Part shown: positions 46,007-57,768 of the stretch, piece by piece | How positions within the stretch are numbered: position 1 is the stretch's first letter | Layout: every line of letters starts with the position of its first letter | Source of the DNA: Microplitis mediator | Taxonomy: Eukaryota; Arthropoda; Insecta; Hymenoptera; Braconidae | Assembly: GCF_029852145.1 (NCBI RefSeq) | Contig: NC_079970.1 | Location: forward strand, 13,449,662 to 13,513,661 | DNA length: 64,000 bases | Direction: 5' to 3' | The notes under the pieces: generated by a model | What the model was told of the DNA's origin: nothing | Seen by the model: the letters and a program-made list of their open reading frames with translations, nothing else | Databases searched by the model: none | Translations under genes and position numbers: made by a program

Positions 46007-47836
46007 CACTGAGAGAAAAAAAAATTTTTTTCAAGTATTTTTTTTACTTATATCTGTGAATACTTAAAACAAGAAATTTTTCCTAAATTGAAGTATAATA
46101 TTTCTTATTTTTAGCAACTATTGCTTCGATCTAGTAATATATTACTAGATACATGAGTTACTTGTAACAAGCAATTATTTCTTGAATTAAGTTGACATAT
46201 TTCTATATTCAAGAAAGCAATTACGTAAGCCAAGAAAAATCTTTCTTTGACCAAGCAATTTTTTTCCAAGTTCGAGAATATATTTTCTCAAGTCAAGAAA
46301 CTTTATTCTTGGCTAAAGACATTTTTCGTATTGAGTCAAATAAAAAAGTTCTTGAACTAAAACAAAAAAAATTTTAAACTTAGTAAAAAATTTCTCATCT
46401 TAAGTGATTTTTTTTTTCAGTTTGAGAATATTTTGTTCTCAAGTCAAGAATCTTTATTCTTGGCTAAAGACATTTTTTGTATTAAGTCAACAAAAAAAGT
46501 TCTCGAACTAAAACAAAAAAAAAGTTTTAAACTAAGTAATAAAATTTCTCAGCTCAAGTGATTTTTTTTCCAGTTCGAGAATATTTTTTTCTCAACTTAA
46601 GGAATTTTTTATCATGGTGTGACGAGTCACGATATTTTCATATATAAAAAAAAAAAATTATTAAAAGAAAAAAAAATAAACGCAAAAAAATATAATGCGT
46701 GTAAAAAAAAATAAATAAATTTAAATGAATAAAGAGATAGAGAAAAAATAAGGCGAGTGAAAATAACAAAGTGTGCAAACGCAGAGTGCGAAAGAAAAAA
46801 TTAGTACCAGGAGTCACCGCTAGGCGCAGAAGAGCGCTGCAACATTTTCCTAGTTGGACAGTTAGAATAGAAGTAATAAGTTCCGTTCAAAGGAATGAAA
46901 AAGTCACTTTATGGGTTTTTGTATTTTTTATATGGGTTTTTGTATTTTTTATTTTCCCATATTTAACGCAGATCGATTATTTCTTTTAAAAGCTCTATTG
47001 TGTAAAATATATAATAAATTTCTACTAGGTAAAAGTTCTTAGAACGGGAACTAGTAAATACTTAAAATTTGTAATACATTGTAAAATATAATGTAGAAGT
47101 TAAAGAAAATTAATAAACATAATTTGAAACTGAAACTGAACTGAAAAAGTCACTCTCTCAACTACTCCCAACAGGATAATATCCTAGTAGAAGAGTACAA
47201 GTACTCTTGAGGTAAATACTTGTGAGTAGATTTTTGGAATGCTTTTCAGTCATAACTATAACAGCGCAGGGGAATCCGAAGAAGCATCCATACGGATTAA
47301 ATTTAAATACTAAATATAAATAATTAATTATAGAATTGATCATTTCATATACTAAATAAGAAGATTTAATTATTAAATTTAAGTATTTTAATTACTAAAT
47401 ATAAATTTTGAATTACTGAACTTAAGTCGTTCAAATACTGAATGAAAATTTTCAATTATTATACTTTAGTGTTTTAAGTAGTAAATAAAAACTTATAATT
47501 ATTAAATTAAAGTATTTTAAATACTAATCTTTAATTTTTAATTATTGAACTTGAGTATTTTAACTACTAGATGTGACTTTTTATTATTTAATTGGAGTAT
47601 CTCAATTACTAAATTAAATTTTTTTCATCGTTTATTTCAAGTATTTTAAATATTAAATTTTAGTTTTCTATTATTTAACATTAGTATTTTTTTATTAAAC
47701 CTAAGTTTTTAGTATTAATAGATTTCACAAGTATTTTTACTAGAATTAAGAAATTATTTACTCGGTACTATTTAAGTATCTAAAATACTTGAATCAAGTA
47801 TTTTTACTTGAAAATATGCACTTTTTTCTCTCAGTG
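46007..47836 (+). mobile_element. 1830 bp CACTGAGAGAAAAA element, copy A
   Basis: Ends CACTGAGAGAAAAAA and TTTTTTCTCTCAGTG, flanked by TA on both sides, a Tc1/mariner-type target. The left third repeats CAAGTCAAGAATCTTTATTC and TCGAGAATATTTT. The right third is a degenerate ladder of AAATTTAAGTATTTTAATTA units. The middle holds a non-repetitive GC-richer stretch (46790-46880, CCAGGAGTCACCGCTAGGCG) that encodes no known protein. No transposase, so non-autonomous. It reappears in inverse orientation, apparently without change, at 49370-51199. Confidence 0.92.
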
Positions 47837-47857
47837 TATGAGATTTTTTAAACCGGG

Positions 47858-48782
47858 CTATGTAAACCCACTTTTTTTTATGCATTATTATATCTATGTT
47901 AGAACTACGTAGATCTAATGTAGCTGATGTATATAGATGCATGTAGATCTGCGTAAATCTATGCATATCTACACTAAGGGGGAAAATACACTAGTCACAA
48001 ATATTGAGGAATATAAAAAAAATTTTTAATTTTTCAGTGATTTTCAATATTCTGTTACCCGGAAGAAAATGGTCGTACAGTAAAAAAAAAAGCAGCAAAT
48101 TGTAGCTTCAAGTGTTTGGTTTTCAGATCTAGACTTCCAAAATTTCTGCTCGTTACGTAAAAACGGTCTATGTATAATAGATTTTTTTTGATAATCTTAC
48201 TCCAGAGATCTTTCAGGTTATTTAATGCCCTTTAATTTGCCGCCCTAAAAAAAGCTCAACGAGGATTTGGCATAGAGTTATCGCCGATCAAAGCAAAAAA
48301 GTCCATTTTGACTTTGACAATCAATAACTCAGGACATATTGATGGTACAAGGAATTAATTAAGGTTTTGAAAACTGTGAAATATTATCTATCATACACAA
48401 TTGGTAGCTTTTAATGAAAATATTTATTTCGAAGTGACAACGTTAATTTAAAAAAAAAGTTATAAATTTACATATTTCAGGATATTTGGATAACTTTGGA
48501 TATAATGGGTGGACGAAGGTTATCGTCGGTAATTTTTTAACCTTAAAGTGTTCCGAAAAAACCCTGAAGATTTCCAAGCGCTACCATTTTTTTTATTAGT
48601 GCCCCGAAGCTTTAAATTTATCGTTCTCGCCAAATATCGCGCAATCAGCAATTATTCGGTTTTCATTAATTTTTTCATTTTCAAAAAGTTTTTTTTAGCG
48701 ATCATCCTTAATTATATCTTCGATCAAAAACGTTGAGAATTAAAAAAGTTGAAAAAAAATTGGTTTATTCTTTTACTTTTTC
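47858..48782. other. No gene; transposon-derived spacer
   Basis: Starts with repeated TAGATCTGCGTAAATCTATG-type words (47890-47975). The remainder is AT-rich with no recognised family. Confidence 0.4.
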
Positions 48783-49030
48783 TCCCTTCCCTAGCGGACC
48801 TAATTTACCGTAAATTTGCGGCAATTTACCGCATTTAGGTAAAATACGGCAAACCCGCCGCAATTTACGGCGACTTAACGTAAATTAATGGTAAAACCAC
48901 CTATTTCACGGTAAAGTTTACGCTGGATTTACCGTAAATATACGGTAGGTTCACTGTAACTTTTAATAAATGTTCGCGTATTCTCACGGAGCTAATTTAC
49001 CGTAAATTTATGGTATTTTACGGTAACTTT
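48783..49030. mobile_element. ACCGTAAATTTACGG-rich MITE, diverged
   Basis: CCCTAGCGGACCTAATTTACC at 48789 with many ACCGTAAAT and CGGCAATTTACCG words, as in 57769-58031. The right terminus (near CACGGAGCTAATTTACCG) is unclear. Confidence 0.55.
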
Positions 49031-49069
49031 ATTTTCATAAAGACTGCTTACAATTTCGTGGTTTCACAT

Positions 49070-49283
49070 GTACCTGAATATTGTAACGTTTTTCGCGCAA
49101 CGAAAATGAAAAAAATGATGTAATTTAACTGCTCAAGGGGTAGTTCCGAAGGTTGGGACCGCCCTAAGATTTTCGACTGACATACCAGCATCTATATAAG
49201 AAACATTTCTAGAATCTCATTATCCAGTAGATTTTTTATTATCAAATTTTTATTTCCGTTGCGCGAAAAACGTTCCAATGTAA
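49070..49283. mobile_element. MITE related to GTACCTGAAGATC, copy 2
   Basis: GTACCTGAATATTGTAACGT, TTTTTCGCGCAACGAAAATG at the left. CCGTTGCGCGAAAAACGTTC at the right. Ends less well matched than copy 1. Confidence 0.65.
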
Positions 49284-49369
49284 ACGTTCCACATAATTAA
49301 TGAAGGGAAAAGAACGACAAAATTCGGTTTATTCATAATTTTAATTATACATAAAATAGATTCACCGTA

Positions 49370-51199
49370 CACTGAGAGAAAAAAGTGCATATTTTCAAGT
49401 AAAAATACTTGATTCAAGTATTTTAGATACTTAAATAGTACCGAGTAAATAATTTCTTAATTCTAGTAAAAATACTTGTGAAATCTATTAATACTAAAAA
49501 CTTAGGTTTAATAAAAAAATACTAATGTTAAATAATAGAAAACTAAAATTTAATATTTAAAATACTTGAAATAAACGATGAAAAAAATTTAATTTAGTAA
49601 TTGAGATACTCCAATTAAATAATAAAAAGTCACATCTAGTAGTTAAAATACTCAAGTTCAATAATTAAAAATTAAAGATTAGTATTTAAAATACTTTAAT
49701 TTAATAATTATAAGTTTTTATTTACTACTTAAAACACTAAAGTATAATAATTGAAAATTTTCATTCAGTATTTGAACGACTTAAGTTCAGTAATTCAAAA
49801 TTTATATTTAGTAATTAAAATACTTAAATTTAATAATTAAATCTTCTTATTTAGTATATGAAATGATCAATTCTATAATTAATTATTTATATTTAGTATT
49901 TAAATTTAATCCGTATGGATGCTTCTTCGGATTCCCCTGCGCTGTTATAGTTATGACTGAAAAGCATTCCAAAAATCTACTCACAAGTATTTACCTCAAG
50001 AGTACTTGTACTCTTCTACTAGGATATTATCCTGTTGGGAGTAGTTGAGAGAGTGACTTTTTCAGTTCAGTTTCAGTTTCAAATTATGTTTATTAATTTT
50101 CTTTAACTTCTACATTATATTTTACAATGTATTACAAATTTTAAGTATTTACTAGTTCCCGTTCTAAGAACTTTTACCTAGTAGAAATTTATTATATATT
50201 TTACACAATAGAGCTTTTAAAAGAAATAATCGATCTGCGTTAAATATGGGAAAATAAAAAATACAAAAACCCATATAAAAAATACAAAAACCCATAAAGT
50301 GACTTTTTCATTCCTTTGAACGGAACTTATTACTTCTATTCTAACTGTCCAACTAGGAAAATGTTGCAGCGCTCTTCTGCGCCTAGCGGTGACTCCTGGT
50401 ACTAATTTTTTCTTTCGCACTCTGCGTTTGCACACTTTGTTATTTTCACTCGCCTTATTTTTTCTCTATCTCTTTATTCATTTAAATTTATTTATTTTTT
50501 TTTACACGCATTATATTTTTTTGCGTTTATTTTTTTTTCTTTTAATAATTTTTTTTTTTTATATATGAAAATATCGTGACTCGTCACACCATGATAAAAA
50601 ATTCCTTAAGTTGAGAAAAAAATATTCTCGAACTGGAAAAAAAATCACTTGAGCTGAGAAATTTTATTACTTAGTTTAAAACTTTTTTTTTGTTTTAGTT
50701 CGAGAACTTTTTTTGTTGACTTAATACAAAAAATGTCTTTAGCCAAGAATAAAGATTCTTGACTTGAGAACAAAATATTCTCAAACTGAAAAAAAAAATC
50801 ACTTAAGATGAGAAATTTTTTACTAAGTTTAAAATTTTTTTTGTTTTAGTTCAAGAACTTTTTTATTTGACTCAATACGAAAAATGTCTTTAGCCAAGAA
50901 TAAAGTTTCTTGACTTGAGAAAATATATTCTCGAACTTGGAAAAAAATTGCTTGGTCAAAGAAAGATTTTTCTTGGCTTACGTAATTGCTTTCTTGAATA
51001 TAGAAATATGTCAACTTAATTCAAGAAATAATTGCTTGTTACAAGTAACTCATGTATCTAGTAATATATTACTAGATCGAAGCAATAGTTGCTAAAAATA
51101 AGAAATATTATACTTCAATTTAGGAAAAATTTCTTGTTTTAAGTATTCACAGATATAAGTAAAAAAAATACTTGAAAAAAATTTTTTTTTCTCTCAGTG
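49370..51199 (-). mobile_element. 1830 bp CACTGAGAGAAAAA element, copy B
   Basis: Same length and ends as 46007-47836 but inverted, again flanked by TA (49368-49369 and 51200-51201). Three open segments translate to exactly the same peptides as in copy A, and every stretch compared by eye is identical. The pair forms an inverted repeat with a 1533 bp spacer. Confidence 0.92.
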
Positions 51200-51201
51200 T
51201 A

Positions 51202-51458
51202 TAATAGAGTAGAGTTTAACGGAAAACATAAATTGCTCAACCATCACGATTAAGACCATTAGCATTGTTATGATTATTGAGATTTTTATGATAAATATAT
51301 AAACCTTCAAAATAATTGTAACAGTAATGTGATTGTCTCAGTAATCACCAATAACTTTTCATTGATAAAAAAAATTATTTAATAAATTTAAACTATTCAT
51401 AAATACCAATGAATCAATATGAATAGTAATCTAAGAATATATGAGTGGATCACATTTT
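51202..51458. other. No feature recognised
   Basis: AT-rich spacer. Confidence 0.4.
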
Positions 51459-52232
51459 AACTTCCCGCTAAGAAAATTGTAAATTTTCAAAAATTCGGGA
51501 AGTTATTGGTTTCGGTCCGATTTACGAAAATTGAATTTTCATCAGATGTCAACGTTTTGAGGTCCTAGGTAGCTATTCTGACTAATTTCAAGATGATGTC
51601 CGAGTGTATGTATGAATGTATGTACGTACGTACGTACGTATGTATGTAAATACCTGTATCTTTTGAACGAATGAACCGATTTTGAACTTTAAGGTGTCAT
51701 TCGACGCGGCTTGTCAATATCTTGAAGCTGTGAGAAATTGAGCTTGATTGGTAGAGCTCGTTCAGAGGTATTAAAAAAAAAAAATTTTTTCAAAAATGTT
51801 TTTTTTTGATAACTTTTAATGGGCTCAATGGATTGATTCCAAAATCGACTGGGCTCTAGAGCTTTATAAGCCCCGTCGAATACCACCTCAACCATCAAAA
51901 TCGGTTCATTCGTTCAAGAGAAACCGTTGTCGAAAGAATTAAAAAAAAAAAAAATTTTTATTTTTTCGAATTCAAAATTTGATCAGCTTTAGAACTTGAT
52001 AAAACGCGTCGATTGCCACTTCAACCGTCTCAATCGGTTTATTCGTTTGAGAGATATCTTTAGAGAAAAAATTGTGAAAAACGTTTTTTTTCGAAAACAA
52101 CAGCATACAAACGTATTTTCGAGCTCGAAGAGCTCGAAAATGTATTCACAATAATGTTTCCGCGGTTCTTGAGCTCGAAAACAGCGGGAAGTTTTAGGGC
52201 TGGCCCGCAGGTTAACTGACAGACCGATTTTT
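51459..52232 (+). mobile_element. GCGGGAAGTT-family repeat, compact copy
   Basis: Starts TTTTAACTTCCCGCTAAG and has TATG/TACG tetramers near 51605-51650. It ends with CGAGCTCGAAGAGCTCG, GAGCTCGAAAACAGCGGG and GGGCTGGCCCGCAGG before a T tract. At 774 bp it is the cleanest complete copy here. No protein. Confidence 0.8.
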
Positions 52233-52639
52233 TTTATCGTATTACACCATCGATATTAAGGAACAAGTGTATTATGCTTATGACACTGCAAATACTAAGA
52301 ACACGAAAAGCACACGGAGAAAAAAGTATAGTAAAAATTAAAATACTATAGTAAAATTTACTAACAGATGTGAAAAAATACATTCTGTATTGTAATTATT
52401 ACTAAACGTTTAGTAAAATTTACTGTTCACAATTATGGTCAATAATTAGCTCAAAAATAGGTATTTACGTGATACGTTGTATCTATTGCGTGTAAGTATA
52501 TCCTGATACGAGCGAACATGACGATTTTAAGGCAATCACTTCCAATGACTTATATAAAGAAGAACATATTAGTTTTGAGTAATTTTGTTCAGTAATTATT
52601 ATGTTATTCAATGAAAAAAGCAGATATTGATTTAACATT

Positions 52640-52780
52640 TATTATTCCGTCGACGATATCTCTCGAACGGATTATCTGATTGGGACGTTCTTGGCAGCAA
52701 TCGAATGATTGTATCGAGTTCTAGAGCTGATTAGAGTTTTGAATTGATCGATTCGATAGTTTCCGAAATATTCTATTATT
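52640..52780. repeat. Fragment related to the GCGGGAAGTT family body
   Basis: CGACGATATCTCTCGAACGG and TCGAGTTCTAGAGCTGATTA match the complement of the family's central part. It directly borders the LINE 3' end. Confidence 0.5.
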
Positions 52781-53044
52781 ATATCTTATTATTATTATTA
52801 TTATTATTATTGCCTTTATTTAGACCCAACGGCAAAAATTTGCCAATAAAGGGACACAACATAGTTATGCATGAAGAAAAAATATACAAAGATGACTAAA
52901 CTAAGCTAAGTAAAGTATACAATAACTGATAGCTAAAGAATACAATCAACTAAAAATATATAAGAAAGTAAACTTAAGTTGTAAATCATTAAGGTTGATT
53001 AAATTACTAAGTTTGAATGATACTAAGTTTACATATTTAATTAT

Positions 53045-54821
53045 TTAACGTAAAGAGATCAGGATGGATGCAATTATGCTGGCTGATAAAGGCTGGTTAT
53101 AGCCTAATAAATCAAATAAACAATCAGAATTACTAAGAATAAAATTACCTATGGATGTGAGCCTATATAGCGGTGAGGACTGCGCAAAAACCGATCTAGC
53201 TGTTGGAACATAAAACAGGTTCACAGACCTAGTGTTACATGAAGGTACATGAAACGGTAATAGAACCAAAAAATGCATACAATCGACATAATCTCTGCAA
53301 ATATTTTTAATAAATAAGATAGACACTAACTTTCTCTTTTCCTCAAGTGTGAGCAGTTTTGCGTCATAGCATAGTCCTATGTATTCGGAGCCCCTCAAGG
53401 GATATACTCCAGATGTTTTAAATGCCAAATACTTTAGAAATCTACGTTGAATTCTTTTAATACTCAATATGAGTTTCTTGTAAATCGGTGACCAGACAAC
53501 TGCAGCATATTCCAGTTTGGGGCAGACAAGAGCAGTGTACAGTGCTTTAATGGCGTTGGGATTTCGAAAGTTCTTCGTTGATCTTATGACAAAGCCCAGT
53601 GTTCTAAGAGCAGATTTGGTAATGAGCGCAATATGATCTGTAAAAGTCAGGCTACAATCAAAAGTAACACCTTAGTCCCTACATGAGCAAGTAACTTCCA
53701 ACTGAACGTTATTAATCATGTAGGAGTAAGATATTTTAGATTGCAAACGGCAGAAAGTTATGACTTTACATTTATCTTCATTAATTGGTAGTCTGTTATT
53801 TTTACACCAAGACGACAGTGCCTCAAGGTTAGCTTGTAAGTGCTGACAGTCCAATAATGATCTGATTTGTAGATAAAATTTACCGTCATCAGCAAATAAT
53901 TCGAAGAAGCACGAGATAATGTAAGTAATTGGATTTATAAAAATCAGGAATAGCAGAGGACCAAGATTAGAGCCTTGTGGTACCCCAGACGTTGATAAAT
54001 ATGGTGCAGAGCAATGACCATTAAAAATAACCGAGTTGCGTCTGTTAGTCAAATAGGAAACAAATACGTTGGTTAGCATTGACGGTAATCCTAATTGACT
54101 TAGCCTGTCAATTAATGAATATAAATCAACCTTATCAAACGCTTTGGCAAAGTCCGTGTGAATGACATCCACCTGGCTACCTTCAGAAACACATTTATAG
54201 AGATATTGCGTGTACGTTATAAGATTGGTGACTGTTGATCGGCGTCTGATGAAGCCATGCTGGTACTCACTAATATTAGGTTGGAAGTAAAGCAAAAGCT
54301 GATCTGCCAGATACATCTCAAATACTTTAGCAAAAGCAGAGATAAGTGAAATTGGACGGTAGTTGGAGACTACCGCTGAATCCCCAGATTTTAGTATAGT
54401 GCAAACTTTCGCTTTTTTCCATTCCGAAAGAAATTTACCTGATCGCAGGCTACAATTGAAGATTAGGGTTAATGGCTTACTAAGGTACTGATAGCAGTCC
54501 CTCACGATCACACAGGAGATACCATCAAGACCCGCTGACATGTTGTTTGGAAGTTTATTAATGTATCTGCGTACCGTAATCTCGTCCAAAGGGGTCATAT
54601 CACCAAGATGCATGTAATTATCACCAGAGCAATTTGTATCAATTAACGGGTTAATTGGTGAAAACACTACTAAAATAGAATGAAAAAGCTTCAGCAAGAA
54701 TTTGCGAATCAGAGCAGTCACAATTATTAATTGTAAAGTTAATTGAGAACTGATTTTGTTTTTTACTAGACTTGATAAAATTCCAAAAACTTTTAGGATT
54801 AGTTGTGAGATTATTCTTCGC
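53045..54821 (-). pseudogene. LINE ORF2, reverse transcriptase and C-terminal part
   Basis: One frame runs from the edge of the Mutator-like insertion to a stop at 53045, broken only by TAA at 53672-53674. It begins NLTTNPKSFWNFI. Reverse transcriptase blocks follow: NMSAGLDGISC, VSNYRPISLIS, EYQHGFIRRRSTVTNL, TDFAKAFDKVD and GVPQGSNLGPLLFLIFI. The catalytic box is FADD. After the TAA the frame continues with GVTFDCSLTFTDHI and LEYAAVVWSPIY, characteristic of the jockey/CR1 group. The stop most likely arose from a single substitution in a leucine codon. Confidence 0.9.
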
Positions 54822-55790
54822 GGTTCTAGGCCAGAATATCCGATGTAAAAAGATCCAATGCAAAAATAACCATGAAAAATATCCAATGGAAAAATATCCA
54901 GTAGAGAAAATATCCATAAGTAATAATTACCACTTGAAATAAATCCGTGTTCAAAAATATCCATAACCGCTTTGCTGATCCGTATCCACTAACTATAAGA
55001 TTTATTATCAGTAATTATACATTAAATACATTCAAATTATAATAGTCCGTCAAAAATATCATATTATTAACATGTTCTATATTTATTTCACGGGCCATTA
55101 ATAAAAAAAATACCCTATTTTCTAACAGTTACAACACATTTGTTTTATCATTATTGCATATATAAATATTCATTAAAAAATCTATATTTTTACAATAATG
55201 GTATTAAAAATATCCATACCCGGGAAAAAATCACCATGCATGATCACGTATGATCATGCAGGATTCATGCATGATTCGTGCCTGATCGTGCATGATTCAT
55301 GCATAATTCAGGCTTGATCCTGCATGACTCATTCATGGCCAGGCATGACTCATTCGTGATCAAGCATGATCATGCATGACTCATTCTAGATCAAGCTTGC
55401 GCATGCATTAAGTTTGAAATAATTGTATCCAGAGATATGATCCATCAGGAAAGGTCATGCTTGAGCATGCTCTATTATGCATGACCATGCATGGTTCATA
55501 CTTGATCATTCATGGCCAGACATGACTCATTGGTGATCAAGCATGATCATGAATGGCTCATTCTAGATTAGACTTGCTCATAACTTACGTTATGAATAAT
55601 TGTCTACAGAGATATTATTTATCAGGAAAGGTCATGATTGAGCATGCTCTGTCATGCATGACCATACATGGTTCATACTTGATCTTGTATAACTCATTTG
55701 TGATCAAGCATGATTCATTCTAGATCAGGCTTGCTCATGACTTACGTTCGAAATCATTGTATCTTGAGTTTTTTTATATATAGTGGAAAC

Positions 55791-56040
55791 CCATTTAAAT
55801 ATAGTGGAAACCTAAACATGCAAACCTCTCAATAAGACAATTTATAGATAAATTGAGAAAAATATAGATAGCCCGAACTGGGAATCGAACCCAGACCAAT
55901 TCGGTATCGTGCCGAGTGCTCTACCAGTTGAGCTATCCGGCACTATACTATATTCCATTCAATTTGATCTATAGCTTATTGAGCCACACCGTCCATCGTA
56001 CGGTAATACACCATTTAAATATAGTGGAAAACTAAGCATA
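55791..56040 (-). mobile_element. tRNA-derived retroposon with a 20 bp target duplication
   Basis: CCATTTAAATATAGTGGAAA occurs exactly at 55791-55810 and at 56021-56040. The 210 bp between contains a tRNA-like sequence on the minus strand. CTCAATAAG (55829) and CTTATTGAG (55979) flank it as an inverted pair. A long exact duplication indicates retroposition; the tRNA part is not at the 5' edge, as it would be in a standard SINE. Confidence 0.8.
55871..55941 (-). tRNA. tRNA-like sequence, intact A and B boxes
   Basis: 71 nt. A box TAGCTCAACTGG, B box GGTTCGATTCC, D stem GCTC/GAGC, T stem CTGGG/CCCAG perfect. The anticodon stem TCGG/CCGA surrounds loop CACGATA. Position 33 is A where U is nearly universal, and the acceptor stem has one or two mismatches. 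The anticodon position would read CGA, but the long variable arm of a serine tRNA is absent. Probably a retroposed tRNA relative, not a translating tRNA. Confidence 0.5.
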
Positions 56041-57103
56041 TTAATAGTTAAATAAATAAAAAAACAATTTGTATTCATAAATATTAATTGTTTAATGCAT
56101 TAAGTGAATAATATGTTAAAAATAGTTTTTAATGAAAGTTCAAAATAAAAGAATCAATGAAAATTGATAAATTACTCTCTATCATTTGTATAGTACGATT
56201 AATTATATACCTTAGTTTCTAATACTTACAGCAACATCTTTCAAATAAATAAGCTATGGGAATGCGTGTGCATGCATAATAACGCGTGCTCATGTATGGG
56301 AATGCCTGATCGTATTTTTCATAAGCAGCCAATATTTAAATACGACCAAACGTGCTCGAGAGGAATCACAGATTATAAAATCATATGCCTGCTCAGGGAA
56401 GATCATGCATGATAATGTATGATCATGCATGATAATGTATGGTCATGCATGATCATGTCTGGCCAAAATCCAGGCCTGATCATGCATGACTGGACACGAT
56501 CATGACTTCTCAGGCAGAATCATGCATGATCATGACTGCTCAGGCAAAATCATGCCTGTTCATGTCTGGCCAAAATTCAGGCCTGATCATGCATGAGATT
56601 TAAGCCTGCTCAGGCATGATCATGCATGCTGATTTTTTCCCGGGTATATAAATTGTTGTTTTCATATCAATGAACCACTTTTGCAAAGAATTATTATTCG
56701 CAACCGAATGACCTAAATATCAAATAATAAAAATTTTTGTATGATCGCAGTCCTGAGCGTATTTAACGCTTCAGACATGGAAAGATATGACCAGACATGA
56801 ACAGGCATAGACAGGTATGATCAGGCCTGATCATGTCTAATTTCAGGCCTGATCATACATGAACAGGCATGATCAGGTCTAATTTCAGACCTGATCATAC
56901 ATGAACAGGCATGGTAAGTTCTGATCATTTTTTCCCGGGTTCCTTAACCTTGATCCATAATCATTAACATTATGGCAAAAACAGTTCCAAGAATTGCTAT
57001 TTTGGATATTTTTGAGAATTGATTATTTTCATTTGGATATGTTTATTTATGGATAATTTTTTCAATGAATATTATTGCATTGGATATTTTTATGATGAAT
57101 ATT

Positions 57104-57768
57104 CTGACCGGTCACTATTCTTCGCATCGGACTGATATTTATTAAATGCTGCTTGGATTCTCGATTTTAGTGATTTTCTAAGTCCTCTATACTGGGACGA
57201 GAAATACGCAGATGGATTCTTCAGGAGTTTCAACCTCAATTTTTCTTTGAGTCTGCAGTCATTGATGATATCCCACGTGAACCAAGAGGGGTATGAAGCC
57301 TTACATTTATTAGGTACGTTATTTGCCTTAGGAATGGCTTCATCAAACGCTTCAAAGATGACATGATGAAAAACTGAGCACATCTCATCCGGTGAAGTTT
57401 CCTCGAACTGACTCCAATCTAATTTTTGTAGTACATATAAAAGTTTGTTTTTGTCATAACGATGGTAGTTATATCTGCTAACTGGAAGTTTGTGAAGTTA
57501 CTTGTTTCTATATAGCTCTATATGCGTCGAGATAGAGAAGGCTGGATGGTAGTTGTCCAACTTAAGGAAAGGAGAATTAATGCGCTCAACATGACAATCA
57601 ATTGATGCGAAGACTAGATCCAGCGTTCGACCCAGACAGTTAAGCACATTATTACACTGAGTAATATTCAAAAGTGATGCGAAGGCGCAGACTAGTTCAG
57701 CCTTAGCACAGAACTTCCCACTATTGAAGTGTACATAGAATTGAGGTGAGTTGAAGTCTCCCTCTATA
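57104..57768 (-). pseudogene. LINE ORF2, second half of endonuclease and linker
   Basis: Begins GDFNSP, the catalytic GDFN motif of the apurinic-type endonuclease. It continues with GRTLDLVFAS and DNYHPAFSI (the SDH-like box, with Asn-Tyr). A stop lies near 57500 in the linker. A further open part (57383-57116) encodes EAIPKANNVPNKCKASYPSW and ends at the Mutator-like insertion. Confidence 0.85.

Larger units (their letters stand above)
45632..47857. mobile_element. CCTGYTTARAAAATC MITE, copy 4, split twice
   Basis: CCCTACTTAAAAAA with GAATTCTCATAGCTGTG, then TATACTTGAGTATAG ... CTCTATGAGAATTTATGAGG, then TATGAGATTTTTTAAACCGG at 47837. The pieces follow the order of the intact copies and are separated by the elements at 45686-45908 and 46007-47836. 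Confidence 0.75.
55219..56644. mobile_element. 1.4 kb CCCGGGAAAAAATCA MITE of CATGATCATGCATG repeats
   Basis: CCCGGGAAAAAATCA at 55219 and TGATTTTTTCCCGGG ending at 56644, each flanked by TA. Both subterminal zones (55235-55755 and 56270-56630) are arrays of ATGCATGATCATGCATGA and CAGGCCTGATCATG words. The AT-rich middle holds the tRNA-like retroposon. Confidence 0.85.
54822..57115. mobile_element. 2.3 kb Mutator-like (MULE-type) element in the LINE
   Basis: TATTCTTCGC at 54812-54821 recurs at 57116-57125, a 10 bp target duplication of LINE coding sequence. The ends GGTTCTAGGCCAGAATATCC and (complement) GTGACCGGTCAGAATATTC are imperfect inverted repeats. Both arms continue with ATCCAATGCAA and AAAATATCCA words. 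Duplications of 8-11 bp are typical of Mutator-like elements. No transposase is visible; it carries the CCCGGG-ended MITE at 55219-56644 and a related half-copy (56760-56941). Confidence 0.75.

Noticed and set aside
46771..46989. 72-codon open frame (starts MCKRRVRKKKLVPG), present identically in both 1830 bp elements
   Set aside because: Its identity only reflects the identity of the two DNA copies. The second half is low complexity, there is no known domain, and no splice or transposase signature supports it.
55871..55941. Calling this a functional tRNA
   Set aside because: Position 33 is not U, the acceptor stem is imperfect, the anticodon would require a class II variable arm that is absent, and it lies inside a retroposed unit.
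55230..56940. CRISPR-like array of evenly repeated CATGATCATGCATG words
   Set aside because: Repeats are palindromic, vary in length and spacing, lack unique spacers, and sit between transposon ends in a eukaryotic genome.
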